The position numbers and the translations under genes are program-made. Below, piece after piece: positions 53,694 through 63,108 of a stretch of 64,000 nt of DNA. The stretch is from Bacteroidales bacterium (lineage in GTDB: Bacteria > Bacteroidota > Bacteroidia > Bacteroidales > UBA932), in the NCBI GenBank assembly GCA_024693285.1, contig JAILLE010000044.1:41945-105944 (forward strand), given 5' to 3'. The notes beneath the pieces are model-generated. The model made no database searches. It had not been told where the DNA came from and saw only the letters and a list, made by a program, of their open reading frames with translations. Each line of letters opens with the position of its first letter. Within the stretch, counting starts at the first letter, position 1.

Positions 53694-54575
53694 ATGGAAC
53701 ACAGGGCTGGATTTGTCAACATAATCGGTAATCCGAATGTGGGCAAATCCACGCTCATGAATGCCCTTGTCGGGGAGAAACTGTCGATCGTCACCGCTAA
53801 GGCCCAGACGACCCGTCACAGGATCATGGGAATAGTCAACACTGACGAATACCAGATTGTCTACTCCGACACTCCGGGCATGCTCAAGCCCAACTACCGT
53901 CTTCAGGAGGACATGATGAAGTTCGTGGACGCCGCCATCGGTGACGCGGACATCATCCTCTATGTGACTGACGTGGTGGAGAAAAGCGACAAGAACCAGG
54001 AATATATTCTCAAGCTCCAGAAAGTGGAGTGCCCGGTGGTCGTCGTCATCAACAAGATAGACATTAGCGACCAGACCAAGGTTCTTGAGCTGATTAACTA
54101 TTGGCAGGAAACCCTCCCCGGATCCACGATCATTCCGGTCTCGGCCAAAGAGAGGTTCAACCTCGAAAGCGTGTTGGAAGCTATTGTGAGTAAGCTTCCT
54201 GTGTCTCCGCCTTGGTTCGACAAGGACCAGTTCACAGACAGGAACCTCCGCTTTTTCGCCTCTGAGATAATCCGGGAGAAAATCCTGGAGAACTACAGCC
54301 AGGAGGTACCCTATAGCTGCGAGGTGGTCATCGAGGAATTCAAGGAAGGAAAGGAGAGATATGAGATCAGCGCTGTGATCCTTGTCACCAGGGATTCCCA
54401 GAAAGGTATTATTATCGGCAAGGGCGGATCGGCCCTGAAGAAGACCGGGACCGAGGCCAGGCTGGAGATGGAGGACTTCTTCCAGAAGAAGGTCTTCCTC
54501 CAGTTGTTCGTCAAGGTTGACGCCGATTGGAGAGACAATCGCAGGGCTCTGCGCAGGTTCGGTTACGAGGAATAA
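53694..54575 (+). CDS. era: GTPase Era
   Basis: The 293-residue protein has GTPase motifs G1 GNPNVGKST (near residue 11), G2 TTRH, G3 DTPGM, G4 NKID and a C-terminal KH domain (RDSQKGIIIGKGGSALKKTG). Era binds 16S rRNA and helps mature the small ribosomal subunit. It is 13 bases downstream of rluB and 19 bases upstream of parC. Confidence 0.96.
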   Translation: MEHRAGFVNIIGNPNVGKSTLMNALVGEKLSIVTAKAQTTRHRIMGIVNTDEYQIVYSDTPGMLKPNYRLQEDMMKFVDAAIGDADIILYVTDVVEKSDKNQEYILKLQKVECPVVVVINKIDISDQTKVLELINYWQETLPGSTIIPVSAKERFNLESVLEAIVSKLPVSPPWFDKDQFTDRNLRFFASEIIREKILENYSQEVPYSCEVVIEEFKEGKERYEISAVILVTRDSQKGIIIGKGGSALKKTGTEARLEMEDFFQKKVFLQLFVKVDADWRDNRRALRRFGYEE

Positions 54576-54594
54576 TTAATAAGGAGAAAGGAAT

Positions 54595-57459
54595 ATGGCG
54601 ACTGACGACCAGTGGGATGGAATACAGGATCCGGAGGAGACAGGAGACGAGGAGAATTCTGAGGAAGAGGCAGGTGAGGAAACCGCAGCTCCCTCCACGG
54701 GGAAGTATGACAAGCTGCTAAGCTCTGACAGTCACAAGTTTAAGCTGTCTGGAATGTTCAAGGACTGGTTCTTGGACTATTCCTCTTATGTCATACTCCA
54801 GAGGGCCGTGCCGCACATAGTGGACGGTCTCAAACCTGTCCAGAGGCGTGTGCTGCACGCGATGTACAAGATGGACGACGGCAGCCACACCAAGGTGGCG
54901 AACATAGTCGGCCAGGCCATGCAGTACCACCCTCACGGAGACGCCTCCATCCTCGGCGCTCTCGTCCAGCTCGGACAGAAAGGCCTTCTTATAGACTGCC
55001 AGGGAAACTGGGGTAATATTCTCACAGGAGACAGCAATGCCGCCCCGAGGTATATTGAGGCCAGGCTGAGCAAATTCGCTAAAGAGGTTGTGTTCGACCC
55101 GAAGATCACCCACTGGATGACTTCTTACGACGGCCGCAACCAAGAGCCGACAGAACTTCCTGTCCGCTTTCCTCTCCTACTCGCTCAAGGCACCGAAGGC
55201 ATCGCCGTCGGTATGGCCTCCAAGATTCTCCCGCACAACTTCAACGAGCTGCTGGACGCTTCCGTCAGCATACTTGAAGGCAAGGACTTCACGATCTATC
55301 CGGACTTCCCTACCGGCGGAAGCGCGGACTGCAGCAACTACAAGGACGGAGCCCGTGGCGGAAGCGTGAAAGTGCGCGCCAAGATCGAGAAGATTGACAA
55401 GAACACCATAGCGATCACCGAGATCCCTTACGGTAAAACCTCGGAAGTGATCAAGGACTCGATAGTCAAGGCCAAGGAAAAGGGAAAGATCAAAATCAAG
55501 AAGATCGAGGACATGACCACTGACAAGGTGGAGATTATCATCCATCTGCCGAACGATGTCTCCCCGGACAAGACGATCGACGCTCTGTACGCCTTCACGG
55601 ACTGCGAGTGCAACATCGCCCCGAACGCTTGCGTGATTGTGGACAACAAGCCTCAGTTCCTGAGTGTCAAGGACATACTTATCTATGACACTAACCACAC
55701 CAAGGACCTTCTGGAATGGCAGTTGCGCATCCGCCTCGACGAACTTGAGGACGAGTGGCATTACGACTCCCTCGAGAGGATATTCTTCGAGAACAGGGTT
55801 TACAAGATTCTCGAGCAGGACCAGAAGAGCTGGGAAGAGCAGTTAGACGATGTGTTCGCCGAGATGAAGAACTACCAGGACCTCCTCCGCAGGGAGATCA
55901 CCATGGATGACATCCACAAGCTCGTCGAGAAGCCTGTCCGCAAGATATCCAAGTTCGACACCAAGGCCATGGACGAGAAGATCGCCTCGATCGAGGACGA
56001 GATGGAGAAGGTCAAGGACAACATCGAGCATATCACCGAATATACCATAGCCTGGTTCAAAGGTCTGAAAGCCAAGTACGGCAAACAGTTCAAGAGACTC
56101 ACCGAGATTTCCGCCTTCGAGACCATCGCCGTCACAAAGGTCGTCAGCAACAACGCCAAGCTCTACGCCAACTACGAGGAGGGCTTCGTGGGACTGAACC
56201 TCAAGAAGGACGACAACGGTGTCTTTGTCAGCGATTGTTCCGACCTTTCGGAGGTCCTGGTGATAGCGAAAGACGGCAAGTACCGCATCACCAAGGTCAC
56301 TGACAAGGCCTTCTTCTGGAAGGACCTGCTATATGTCGGCGTGTTCAACAGGGGCGACGAAAGGACCATCTACAACGTCATCTACCGCGACGGAAAGACC
56401 TCAGTATCATACGCCAAGAGGTTCTCGATCACCAGCGTGACAAGGGACAAGGACTACGACATCACGACCGGTAAGGAAGGATCCAAGATTCTCTGGTTCA
56501 CCGTCAACACCAACGGTGAGGCCGAGAGTGTCAGGATCTACCTGCGTCCACGTCCGAAGCTCAAGAAGACCCAGATGGAATATGACTTCTCGACACTGGG
56601 CATCAAGGGTAAGACCTCCAGGGGCAACCTCGTCTCGAAATTCGCCATTTCCAAGATCCAGCTGAAGAGCAAGGGTGTTTCCACAATCGGTGGTAAGGAC
56701 ATCTGGTTCGACGCTGATATCCAGAAGCTTAACGATGAGCAGAGAGGCTTGTACCTCGGTGAGTTCGGTCCTGAGGACAAGGTTCTGGCGATATTCAAGG
56801 ACGGCACGTTCTACACGACTTCGTTCGATGTCTCCAACCGTTACCAAGGCCAGATTCTGCGCATAGAGAAGTTCGATCCCGGCAAGACATTCACCGCCCT
56901 TTATTGGGACGCTACCGCAAAGGCCTTCTATGTCAAGAGGTTCAGTTTCGTTCTTAGCGACAACACTCCGCAATCATTCATCGCTCCGGGGGCGAAGTCC
57001 TACCTTGTCGACCTCACAGGTGACCTGCATCCGCAGTTCCAGGTGATCTTCGGGAAGAAGTATGAGCACAGGGATCCGGAAAATATTGACGCTGAAGAGT
57101 TTATCGCTAAGAAGGGATTCACGGCCAAGGGCAAGAAGTGCCACCAGTACGACCTCAAGAAAGTCCACTTCATCGAGCCGCTAGACAAGCCGGACCAGGT
57201 TGAGCCCGAGAGTGTTTCTGACGCTGAAGAGGCCGGACAGCCGTCCGAGCCCGGCCAAGTCCATCCTCGCTCCGCTGCGGCTGAGTATGGCCTAAGCTCG
57301 GAGGCTGCTCCGGCCAATGAGGGGACAGAGCCTCTCGACATCATGCCCGAAACGCCAAATGTCATCCTGAGCGAAGCGAAGGATCTAGACTCCAAGGATA
57401 TTCCTGACATCGACGACCTACCCGCCGAAGGCGACTTTTTCGAACCGACTCTATTCTGA
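54595..57459 (+). CDS. parC: DNA topoisomerase IV subunit A with repeat-bearing tail
   Basis: The 954-residue protein has the GyrA/ParC breakage-reunion core with KPVQRRVLHAMYKMDDG, HGDASILGALVQLGQK and AAPRYIEARLSKFA (the Tyr is the active site), a coiled coil near 400-480, and a C-terminal beta-pinwheel. The Bacteroidota-specific N-terminus and the PSYDGRN-like segment point to ParC rather than GyrA. The last 80 residues are acidic and disordered; about residues 890-932 come from a repeat element containing ILSEAKDL. A Shine-Dalgarno site AAGGAG precedes the ATG by eight bases. Confidence 0.93.
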   Translation: MATDDQWDGIQDPEETGDEENSEEEAGEETAAPSTGKYDKLLSSDSHKFKLSGMFKDWFLDYSSYVILQRAVPHIVDGLKPVQRRVLHAMYKMDDGSHTKVANIVGQAMQYHPHGDASILGALVQLGQKGLLIDCQGNWGNILTGDSNAAPRYIEARLSKFAKEVVFDPKITHWMTSYDGRNQEPTELPVRFPLLLAQGTEGIAVGMASKILPHNFNELLDASVSILEGKDFTIYPDFPTGGSADCSNYKDGARGGSVKVRAKIEKIDKNTIAITEIPYGKTSEVIKDSIVKAKEKGKIKIKKIEDMTTDKVEIIIHLPNDVSPDKTIDALYAFTDCECNIAPNACVIVDNKPQFLSVKDILIYDTNHTKDLLEWQLRIRLDELEDEWHYDSLERIFFENRVYKILEQDQKSWEEQLDDVFAEMKNYQDLLRREITMDDIHKLVEKPVRKISKFDTKAMDEKIASIEDEMEKVKDNIEHITEYTIAWFKGLKAKYGKQFKRLTEISAFETIAVTKVVSNNAKLYANYEEGFVGLNLKKDDNGVFVSDCSDLSEVLVIAKDGKYRITKVTDKAFFWKDLLYVGVFNRGDERTIYNVIYRDGKTSVSYAKRFSITSVTRDKDYDITTGKEGSKILWFTVNTNGEAESVRIYLRPRPKLKKTQMEYDFSTLGIKGKTSRGNLVSKFAISKIQLKSKGVSTIGGKDIWFDADIQKLNDEQRGLYLGEFGPEDKVLAIFKDGTFYTTSFDVSNRYQGQILRIEKFDPGKTFTALYWDATAKAFYVKRFSFVLSDNTPQSFIAPGAKSYLVDLTGDLHPQFQVIFGKKYEHRDPENIDAEEFIAKKGFTAKGKKCHQYDLKKVHFIEPLDKPDQVEPESVSDAEEAGQPSEPGQVHPRSAAAEYGLSSEAAPANEGTEPLDIMPETPNVILSEAKDLDSKDIPDIDDLPAEGDFFEPTLF
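57264..57390. repeat. Repeat-derived segments in the parC 3' end
   Basis: TCATCCTGAGCGAAGCGAAG (57362-57381) is a very widespread intergenic repeat core; a second segment at about 57264-57283 holds the palindrome CCGCTGCGG. Both stay in frame. Confidence 0.65.
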
Positions 57460-57463
57460 TAAT

Positions 57464-57988
57464 ATGGACCACATCTCCCTCATAGGCTTCATGGGGAGCG
57501 GGAAAAGCAGCGTCGGCAAAGAGCTGGCGAAGCTGCTCCCCTCTATGGAGCTCATCGACCTCGATTCCTACATCGAGGCCATGACTGGTAGGACTATTCC
57601 GGAAATATTTGAGAATGAGGGAGAGGCGGCTTTCCGAGAAATGGAAAAATCCGCCCTTCAGGATATATTCATGACAGGAGAACTGACCGGAACCTCGTAC
57701 ATTCTCTCCCTCGGTGGCGGGACTGTCACGTCTGAAGCCTGCCGCAGGATGATCCGCCGGAACTCCACCTGCTTTTATCTCAAGGCTTCCATCGACACCC
57801 TTGTCCACAACCTCGAGACTTGGCCTGGCGACCGCCCGATGCTTAAAGGCGGCAAGAGCCTCCGCTCCAGAGTCGAGGAACTGATGGCTACCCGCGGCTC
57901 CATCTACGAGAAGACCGCCCATCACATCATAAACGTCGACAGCGACGACTACACCGCCGCCGCTGTCGATATCGTCACAACTCTTTAA
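57464..57988 (+). CDS. aroK: Shikimate kinase
   Basis: The 174-residue protein has the P-loop GFMGSGKSS, LIDLDSYIE (shikimate-binding Asp), FREMEKSAL (Arg) and LGGGTV motifs of AroK. It phosphorylates shikimate in the pathway to aromatic amino acids. It starts 4 bases after the parC stop and is likely cotranscribed. The C-terminal lid is slightly shorter than usual but complete. Confidence 0.95.
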   Translation: MDHISLIGFMGSGKSSVGKELAKLLPSMELIDLDSYIEAMTGRTIPEIFENEGEAAFREMEKSALQDIFMTGELTGTSYILSLGGGTVTSEACRRMIRRNSTCFYLKASIDTLVHNLETWPGDRPMLKGGKSLRSRVEELMATRGSIYEKTAHHIINVDSDDYTAAAVDIVTTL

Positions 57989-57995
57989 GCCAGAA

Positions 57996-59651
57996 TTACT
58001 TCCCTGCCAGCGCCTCAAGGATCTGGTGGCGGGAAAGCCGGAAGTGGAGGGTGGACATGTCGTAGGTTGTCCAGCCATAGACATTCTGGCGGCAGATTTC
58101 CTTGGCCAGGGCCTCGTCCTTCCGGGCAAGCATCTGCAACAAGGTGTAATCGGCAATACCATCCCTCATAGCCTCAAGACGGATTGAGCCGTAAAGCTTC
58201 TTGTCACCGGGATAGATAATCCAACTGTCCCCGCCAGGAAGGATATTACCACCTTCGAGATTAATGCCGGTTGACTCGTAAGCGGGATCATCACCCCTCC
58301 ATTGGTTAAGTCCCCAGTGCAGATAACCTGTGGCGCCGAACCTGAAGTTCATCCAATGAAGCAGGCGGGTCTTCAGCAATGGCTGCTCCAGGAACCTGTT
58401 GGCATAGTTGCCCTGAGGCGCGAGGCAGGTGTAGAACCAAACCTCATCGCCAGCTGCCTGTCTCTCCTGATAGAAGGAATAACCGTCGGCATAGAAGTTA
58501 AGCTGCGGAACCCATATGTCGACAATATCCGCCAGATTGTGGGAATGGCAGGCCTCGATGATTGGAGCGTCCGGGGCGTACTGTTTGAAGAATTTCGCTA
58601 TCGCCACATAAGACTCATAGTTGTCATTCGCAGGCTCGTCGGCGATGTGCTGGCAATAAATAGAGTACCAACCTTTCTCCTTCAGATGGGAGACGAGGGC
58701 GGGAATGAACTGCGAATAATAATTCTTAGCCACTGGATCCTCCATCGGCAGTCTCTCGGCCACACCGGGAACATTTACTCCGAACGGGCTGTTCCACAGA
58801 CCGACACGGCCTCCGATATGCCCTACTTCAAGTTTCTTGAGCACTCCAGCTTCCTGGAATATCTCAATCTCCTTGTCGAAATTGGTGAAATCAAAACTCC
58901 ACTTGTCACCCTCAGCCTTGGACTCAATCAAGCCAACAGAGACAAGAATCGTGTTTTGATAGCTTTCCTTCATTATCTTGGCCAAAGCCCTCACGTAATC
59001 CCAATGCTCCTCTGAATACAATTTGGCGTCCGGGTTGAAATGCTTCAACGAGCTCTCCCCTGCATTGAACCAATTGGTCACCCAGAGTGTAGGTTCCTCG
59101 AGGACAACAGGATAGACCTTGACGGCTATCTCTCCGTTAAGCTTGACTCCTTTGCCATTCACGAAGACCTTTCCCGTATAAACACCGGGAGCGGCATCCT
59201 TCGGCACCGCCACACTCACCCACACGGGCTGGGTCTTGCCGGCAGGCACTTCCCAATCAGTGGCGTCGTCCACTATCCTGTCAGGATACATCCCGGACAA
59301 AGACCGGATGGCGTCCCTTCCGGGATCAGGCGTGGTACGACCCACATGAATATAGTCCACAAATCCGATCGTAACGGACTCTATCTTATTCCCGGCATCA
59401 TCTTTAAGCGCCTCGAAAGAAAGGCTCAAACCCTCAAGATCCTTATAGCTCCTGAGAGCGAACTGGAAGGTGGCGTGCTCTCCGGCAGCGACCTCTTCTA
59501 TCTCGGAATAAGGATGGGACCAGGAAGTCTCAGGAAGGAGCTTCTCAAGAGGATCAACCCTGGCAAAGGAAACACTTTTATTGTCCCCACAGGACACAAT
59601 CATAGAAACCGTCACTGCAAGGGCGGCTACCAAGGAAAGGAAATGTTTCAT
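57996..59651 (-). CDS. DUF4091-domain lipoprotein (glycosidase-like)
   Basis: The 551-residue protein has a lipobox (MIVSCGDN, Cys21), an N-terminal beta-sandwich (about 25-200, PETSWSHPYSEIEEVAAGEHA) and a barrel-like DUF4091 domain with WNSPFGVNV, YCQHIADEPAND, GDEVWFYTCLAPQGNYANRF and LHWGLNQWRGDDP. DUF4091 proteins look like glycosidases, and the DEP motif may be catalytic, but no activity is established for this family member. It follows recJ by 21 bases in the same direction. Confidence 0.87.
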   Translation of the reverse strand: MKHFLSLVAALAVTVSMIVSCGDNKSVSFARVDPLEKLLPETSWSHPYSEIEEVAAGEHATFQFALRSYKDLEGLSLSFEALKDDAGNKIESVTIGFVDYIHVGRTTPDPGRDAIRSLSGMYPDRIVDDATDWEVPAGKTQPVWVSVAVPKDAAPGVYTGKVFVNGKGVKLNGEIAVKVYPVVLEEPTLWVTNWFNAGESSLKHFNPDAKLYSEEHWDYVRALAKIMKESYQNTILVSVGLIESKAEGDKWSFDFTNFDKEIEIFQEAGVLKKLEVGHIGGRVGLWNSPFGVNVPGVAERLPMEDPVAKNYYSQFIPALVSHLKEKGWYSIYCQHIADEPANDNYESYVAIAKFFKQYAPDAPIIEACHSHNLADIVDIWVPQLNFYADGYSFYQERQAAGDEVWFYTCLAPQGNYANRFLEQPLLKTRLLHWMNFRFGATGYLHWGLNQWRGDDPAYESTGINLEGGNILPGGDSWIIYPGDKKLYGSIRLEAMRDGIADYTLLQMLARKDEALAKEICRQNVYGWTTYDMSTLHFRLSRHQILEALAGK

Positions 59652-59672
59652 AATTAACTATTTATGTAGTTA

Positions 59673-61406
59673 CTATATAAACTCCTCCCGCTCTTTGATG
59701 TCTTTGATGCGAAGCTGGAGGGTTGAGTTGCCGCGGTAGTAGTTTTCGACTATAGAATAACAGATGTCGAAAGGATTGCCTGCTTTGATATATTCGTAAT
59801 AATCCGCCATGTTGAAGGCGATAGCCGGAATCTGGTGGAACGGCTGTTTCTCATCAATCAGGTCAAGTTTCATGTGGACTCCGCCGGCACCGACCTTGCG
59901 GCCGTTGCCGCCGTCGGAGACGTTCTCAGTCAGGAACACAGGATTATTGTTGCCGGGACCGAAGGGCTGGAACTGCTTCAAGAGCCTGAAGAACTTGGGG
60001 GTGATCTGGCTGAACTCGAGTTTGGCGTCGATGTCCGTGACCGGAGTCAGCATCTCATCCGTGATCTTTCCGGCGATGAACTTGTCGATCCTGCGCACGA
60101 ACTCGTCCAAGTTACTCTCCTTCATCGTCAAACCAGCGGCATAGACATGGCCGCCGAAGTTCTCCAGAAGGTCAGCGCAGCTCTCGATCGACTCGTAAAG
60201 GTCGAAGCCGGCGACACTTCTGGCTGATCCGGTGATGAAACCGTTGGACTTGGTAAGGACTATTGTGGGCTTATAGAAGGCCTCCACCAGACGGGAGGCG
60301 ACTATCCCGACGACACCTTTGTTCCAAGTCGGGTTGTAGACTATCGTGGCGGCGCCAGTAGACAGGGCAGTTCCGTTCTGGACCATCTCCAAGGCTTCCT
60401 GGGTAATCTCCCGGTCTATTCCCTTGCGCTCGTTGTTGTTGTCATTGATACGCTCACCGACAATGTTGGCGATATGGTCGTCAGCGGCGGTCAAAAGCTC
60501 TACAGCGAGCCTTCCCGTCTCCATACGGCCGGCGGCGTTGATCCTGGGGCCGATTTTGAATACAATATCGTCGATAGTCAGATGACCAGGCTCCAACTTG
60601 GAGAGAGTCGCCATGGCGAGCAATCCCTTGCGGGGATTCTCATTAAGCTGCTTAAGGCCGAAATGAGCCAGTATCCTGTTCTCCCCGACCATGGTGACAA
60701 GGTCAGCGGCGATACTCACGACCAAAAGGTCCAGCAGAGGGATCAAAGTCTCGAACGGAATGCCGTATTTCTTTGAATATGCCTGGACAAGCTTGAAGCC
60801 GACTCCGCAACCAGAAAGGTCGTCGAATGGATAGGTGTCGTCCTCCCTCTTGGGATCCAGGACAGCCACCGCGGAAGGAAGCTTGTCCTCCGGAAGGTGG
60901 TGGTCGCAGATGATCACATCGATTCCTTTGGTCTTGGCATATTCCACTTTCTCATTGGCCTTGATGCCGCAGTCGAGAGTGATGATCAGCCCGAAACCGC
61001 CGTCACTCGCCCAGTCTATTCCCTTGTAAGACAGGCCGTAACCCTCATCATAACGGTCCGGAATGTAGAAATCCACCTTTTGGGAATATCTCCTGAGGAA
61101 GGAATACACCAGCGCCACGGCGGTGGTGCCGTCCACGTCATAATCCCCGTAAACCAGGATCTTTTCCTCGGAGGTGATGGCTTTGCGCACCCTCTTGACC
61201 GCGGCGTCCATGTCCTTCATCAGGAAGGGATCATGGAGATTGTCTAGGCTGGGGCGGAAGAAAGAGCGGGCCTGCTCGAAAGTCTCAACTCCCCTCTTCA
61301 CAAGCAGTTCCGCAAGGACACGGTCAATGCCTAGCTCGGCGGAAAGCCTTCCCACCTTCTCCGGATCAGCCGGTTCCTTGATTATCCACTTGCGCTCTTT
61401 AGCCAT
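59673..61406 (-). CDS. recJ: Single-stranded-DNA exonuclease RecJ
   Basis: The 577-residue protein has the DHH motifs VYGDYDVDGTTA, CDHHLP and SGCGVGFKL, followed by a DHHA1 domain with GGHVYAAGLTMKE and a C-terminal OB fold. RecJ degrades 5' single-stranded ends in recombination and mismatch repair. The start MAKERKW at 61406 fits the family and lies six bases from a promoter box; a start three codons earlier is not needed. Confidence 0.95.
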   Translation of the reverse strand: MAKERKWIIKEPADPEKVGRLSAELGIDRVLAELLVKRGVETFEQARSFFRPSLDNLHDPFLMKDMDAAVKRVRKAITSEEKILVYGDYDVDGTTAVALVYSFLRRYSQKVDFYIPDRYDEGYGLSYKGIDWASDGGFGLIITLDCGIKANEKVEYAKTKGIDVIICDHHLPEDKLPSAVAVLDPKREDDTYPFDDLSGCGVGFKLVQAYSKKYGIPFETLIPLLDLLVVSIAADLVTMVGENRILAHFGLKQLNENPRKGLLAMATLSKLEPGHLTIDDIVFKIGPRINAAGRMETGRLAVELLTAADDHIANIVGERINDNNNERKGIDREITQEALEMVQNGTALSTGAATIVYNPTWNKGVVGIVASRLVEAFYKPTIVLTKSNGFITGSARSVAGFDLYESIESCADLLENFGGHVYAAGLTMKESNLDEFVRRIDKFIAGKITDEMLTPVTDIDAKLEFSQITPKFFRLLKQFQPFGPGNNNPVFLTENVSDGGNGRKVGAGGVHMKLDLIDEKQPFHQIPAIAFNMADYYEYIKAGNPFDICYSIVENYYRGNSTLQLRIKDIKEREEFI

Positions 61407-61412
61407 ATTAAG

Positions 61413-61420
61413 CAAATATA
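61413..61420 (-). promoter_or_regulatory. -7 promoter box abutting the recJ start
   Basis: The minus strand reads TATATTTG, exact consensus, six bases before the ATG, so a leaderless or near-leaderless mRNA is likely. Confidence 0.57.
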
Positions 61421-61467
61421 ATGACTTTATTCAACAATTACAATTTCGGTTTATAGATTAAATGTCT

Positions 61468-61475
61468 TATTTTTG
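61468..61475 (+). promoter_or_regulatory. -7 promoter box of lysS
   Basis: TATTTTTG is exact and lies about 55 bases before the lysS ATG, back to back with the recJ promoter. Confidence 0.52.
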
Positions 61476-61530
61476 TAGTTTGAGCCCAATAGGGAGGCTT
61501 TTTTGGTTGATTTTTAATTTTTTATAAAAT

Positions 61531-63081
61531 ATGGCGAACATTGAGTTGAGTGAGCAGGAGGTCATCCGCAGGGAATCTCTGACGAAATTGAGGGAACTTG
61601 GTATCAATCCTTATCCGGCACCCCTTTATCCGGTCAACACGACCGCTAAGGAGATCGAAGCAGGTTACGACCCCGAGAAAGGCAACTTCCAGGATGTATG
61701 TCTGGCGGGAAGGATAATGTCCCGCAGGATCATGGGCGCTGCCTCTTTCGGAGAAATCCAGGACTCCACTGGCAGGATCCAAGTATATGTCAAAAGGGAT
61801 GAAATCTGCCCCGAGGAAGACAAGACGATGTACAACACCGTCTGGAAGAAACTTTTGGATATCGGTGACATAGTGGGTATCAAGGGCTTCGCCTTCATCA
61901 CCCAGACCGGCCAGCTCAGTGTACATGTCAAGGAACTGACTGTCTTGAGCAAATCATTGAGGGTTCTCCCGATCGTCAAGACAGACGCCGACGGCAAGGT
62001 CTACGACGGCTTCTCCGATCCGGAGCTCCGCTACCGCCAGAGATACGTGGACTTGATCGTGAACCCGCAGGTGAGGGATGTCTTCGTCCAGAGGGCCCAG
62101 ATCGTCTCCACGATGAGGGAATATTTCAACGAGGCCGGCTGCCTTGAGGTCGAGACCCCGATCCTCCAGTCAATTCCTGGTGGAGCGACCGCCCGTCCGT
62201 TCATCACCCACCACAACGCCCTGGATATCGATCTTTACATGAGAATAGCCAATGAGCTCTATCTCAAGAGGTTGATTGTCGGAGGCTACAGCGGAGTCTA
62301 TGAGTTCGCGAAGGATTTCCGCAACGAGGGAATGGATAAGACCCACAACCCCGAGTTCACCTGCATGGAGATCTACGTGGCCTACAAGGACTACATCTGG
62401 ATGATGGAGTTCGTGGAGAAAATGCTCGAGAAGATCTCTCTCAAGCTCCACGGCACCACCAAGGTGAAGATCGGCGAGAACGAGGTCGATTTCAAGGCCG
62501 GATATCGCCGTCTCCCCATCCTTGAGGCGATCAAGGAATACGCTGGAGTGGATCTGGCCGGAATGAATCAGGAGCAGCTCAGGGAGACTTGCAAGAAGCT
62601 GAATGTTGAGTTCGAGCCGTCCATGGGCGAAGGCAAGCTTATCGACGCCATATTCGGAGCTTACGTTGAGGACCATCTGATCCAGCCGACTTTCATCATC
62701 GACTACCCTGTCTCCATGTCGCCTCTGACTAAGAGACACCGCGTCGACCCCACCCTCACCGAGCGCTTCGAGTTGTTCGTCTGCGGCAAGGAGCTGGCCA
62801 ACGCGTATTCAGAGCTTAACGACCCTATCGACCAGCTGGAGAGGTTCGAGGAGCAGGCCGCTCTTAAGAGCCATGGCGACGACGAGGCCATGTTCATTGA
62901 CTACGATTTCGTGCGCGCCCTTGAGTACGGCATGCCGCCGACCTCCGGCCTTGGGATGGGTATTGACCGTCTGACCATGTTCATGACAGGCCAGACAACC
63001 ATCCAGGACGTTCTATTCTTCCCTCAGATGCGTCCCGAGAAAACCCTCAAGAAAGAGGAGAAAGCCACCGGAGAAGCCTAG
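61531..63081 (+). CDS. lysS: Lysyl-tRNA synthetase (class II)
   Basis: The 516-residue protein has an N-terminal OB-fold anticodon-binding domain (about 55-160) and a class II catalytic core: motif 2 [20 protein letters not shown] and motif 3 [14 protein letters not shown]. It charges tRNA-Lys in the cytoplasm. It has its own promoter divergent from recJ. The C-terminal KEEKATGEA is a small tail. Confidence 0.97.
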   Translation: MANIELSEQEVIRRESLTKLRELGINPYPAPLYPVNTTAKEIEAGYDPEKGNFQDVCLAGRIMSRRIMGAASFGEIQDSTGRIQVYVKRDEICPEEDKTMYNTVWKKLLDIGDIVGIKGFAFITQTGQLSVHVKELTVLSKSLRVLPIVKTDADGKVYDGFSDPELRYRQRYVDLIVNPQVRDVFVQRAQIVSTMREYFNEAGCLEVETPILQSIPGGATARPFITHHNALDIDLYMRIANELYLKRLIVGGYSGVYEFAKDFRNEGMDKTHNPEFTCMEIYVAYKDYIWMMEFVEKMLEKISLKLHGTTKVKIGENEVDFKAGYRRLPILEAIKEYAGVDLAGMNQEQLRETCKKLNVEFEPSMGEGKLIDAIFGAYVEDHLIQPTFIIDYPVSMSPLTKRHRVDPTLTERFELFVCGKELANAYSELNDPIDQLERFEEQAALKSHGDDEAMFIDYDFVRALEYGMPPTSGLGMGIDRLTMFMTGQTTIQDVLFFPQMRPEKTLKKEEKATGEA

Positions 63082-63108
63082 GACGACTCACGATAAATGT
63101 GTACCATC

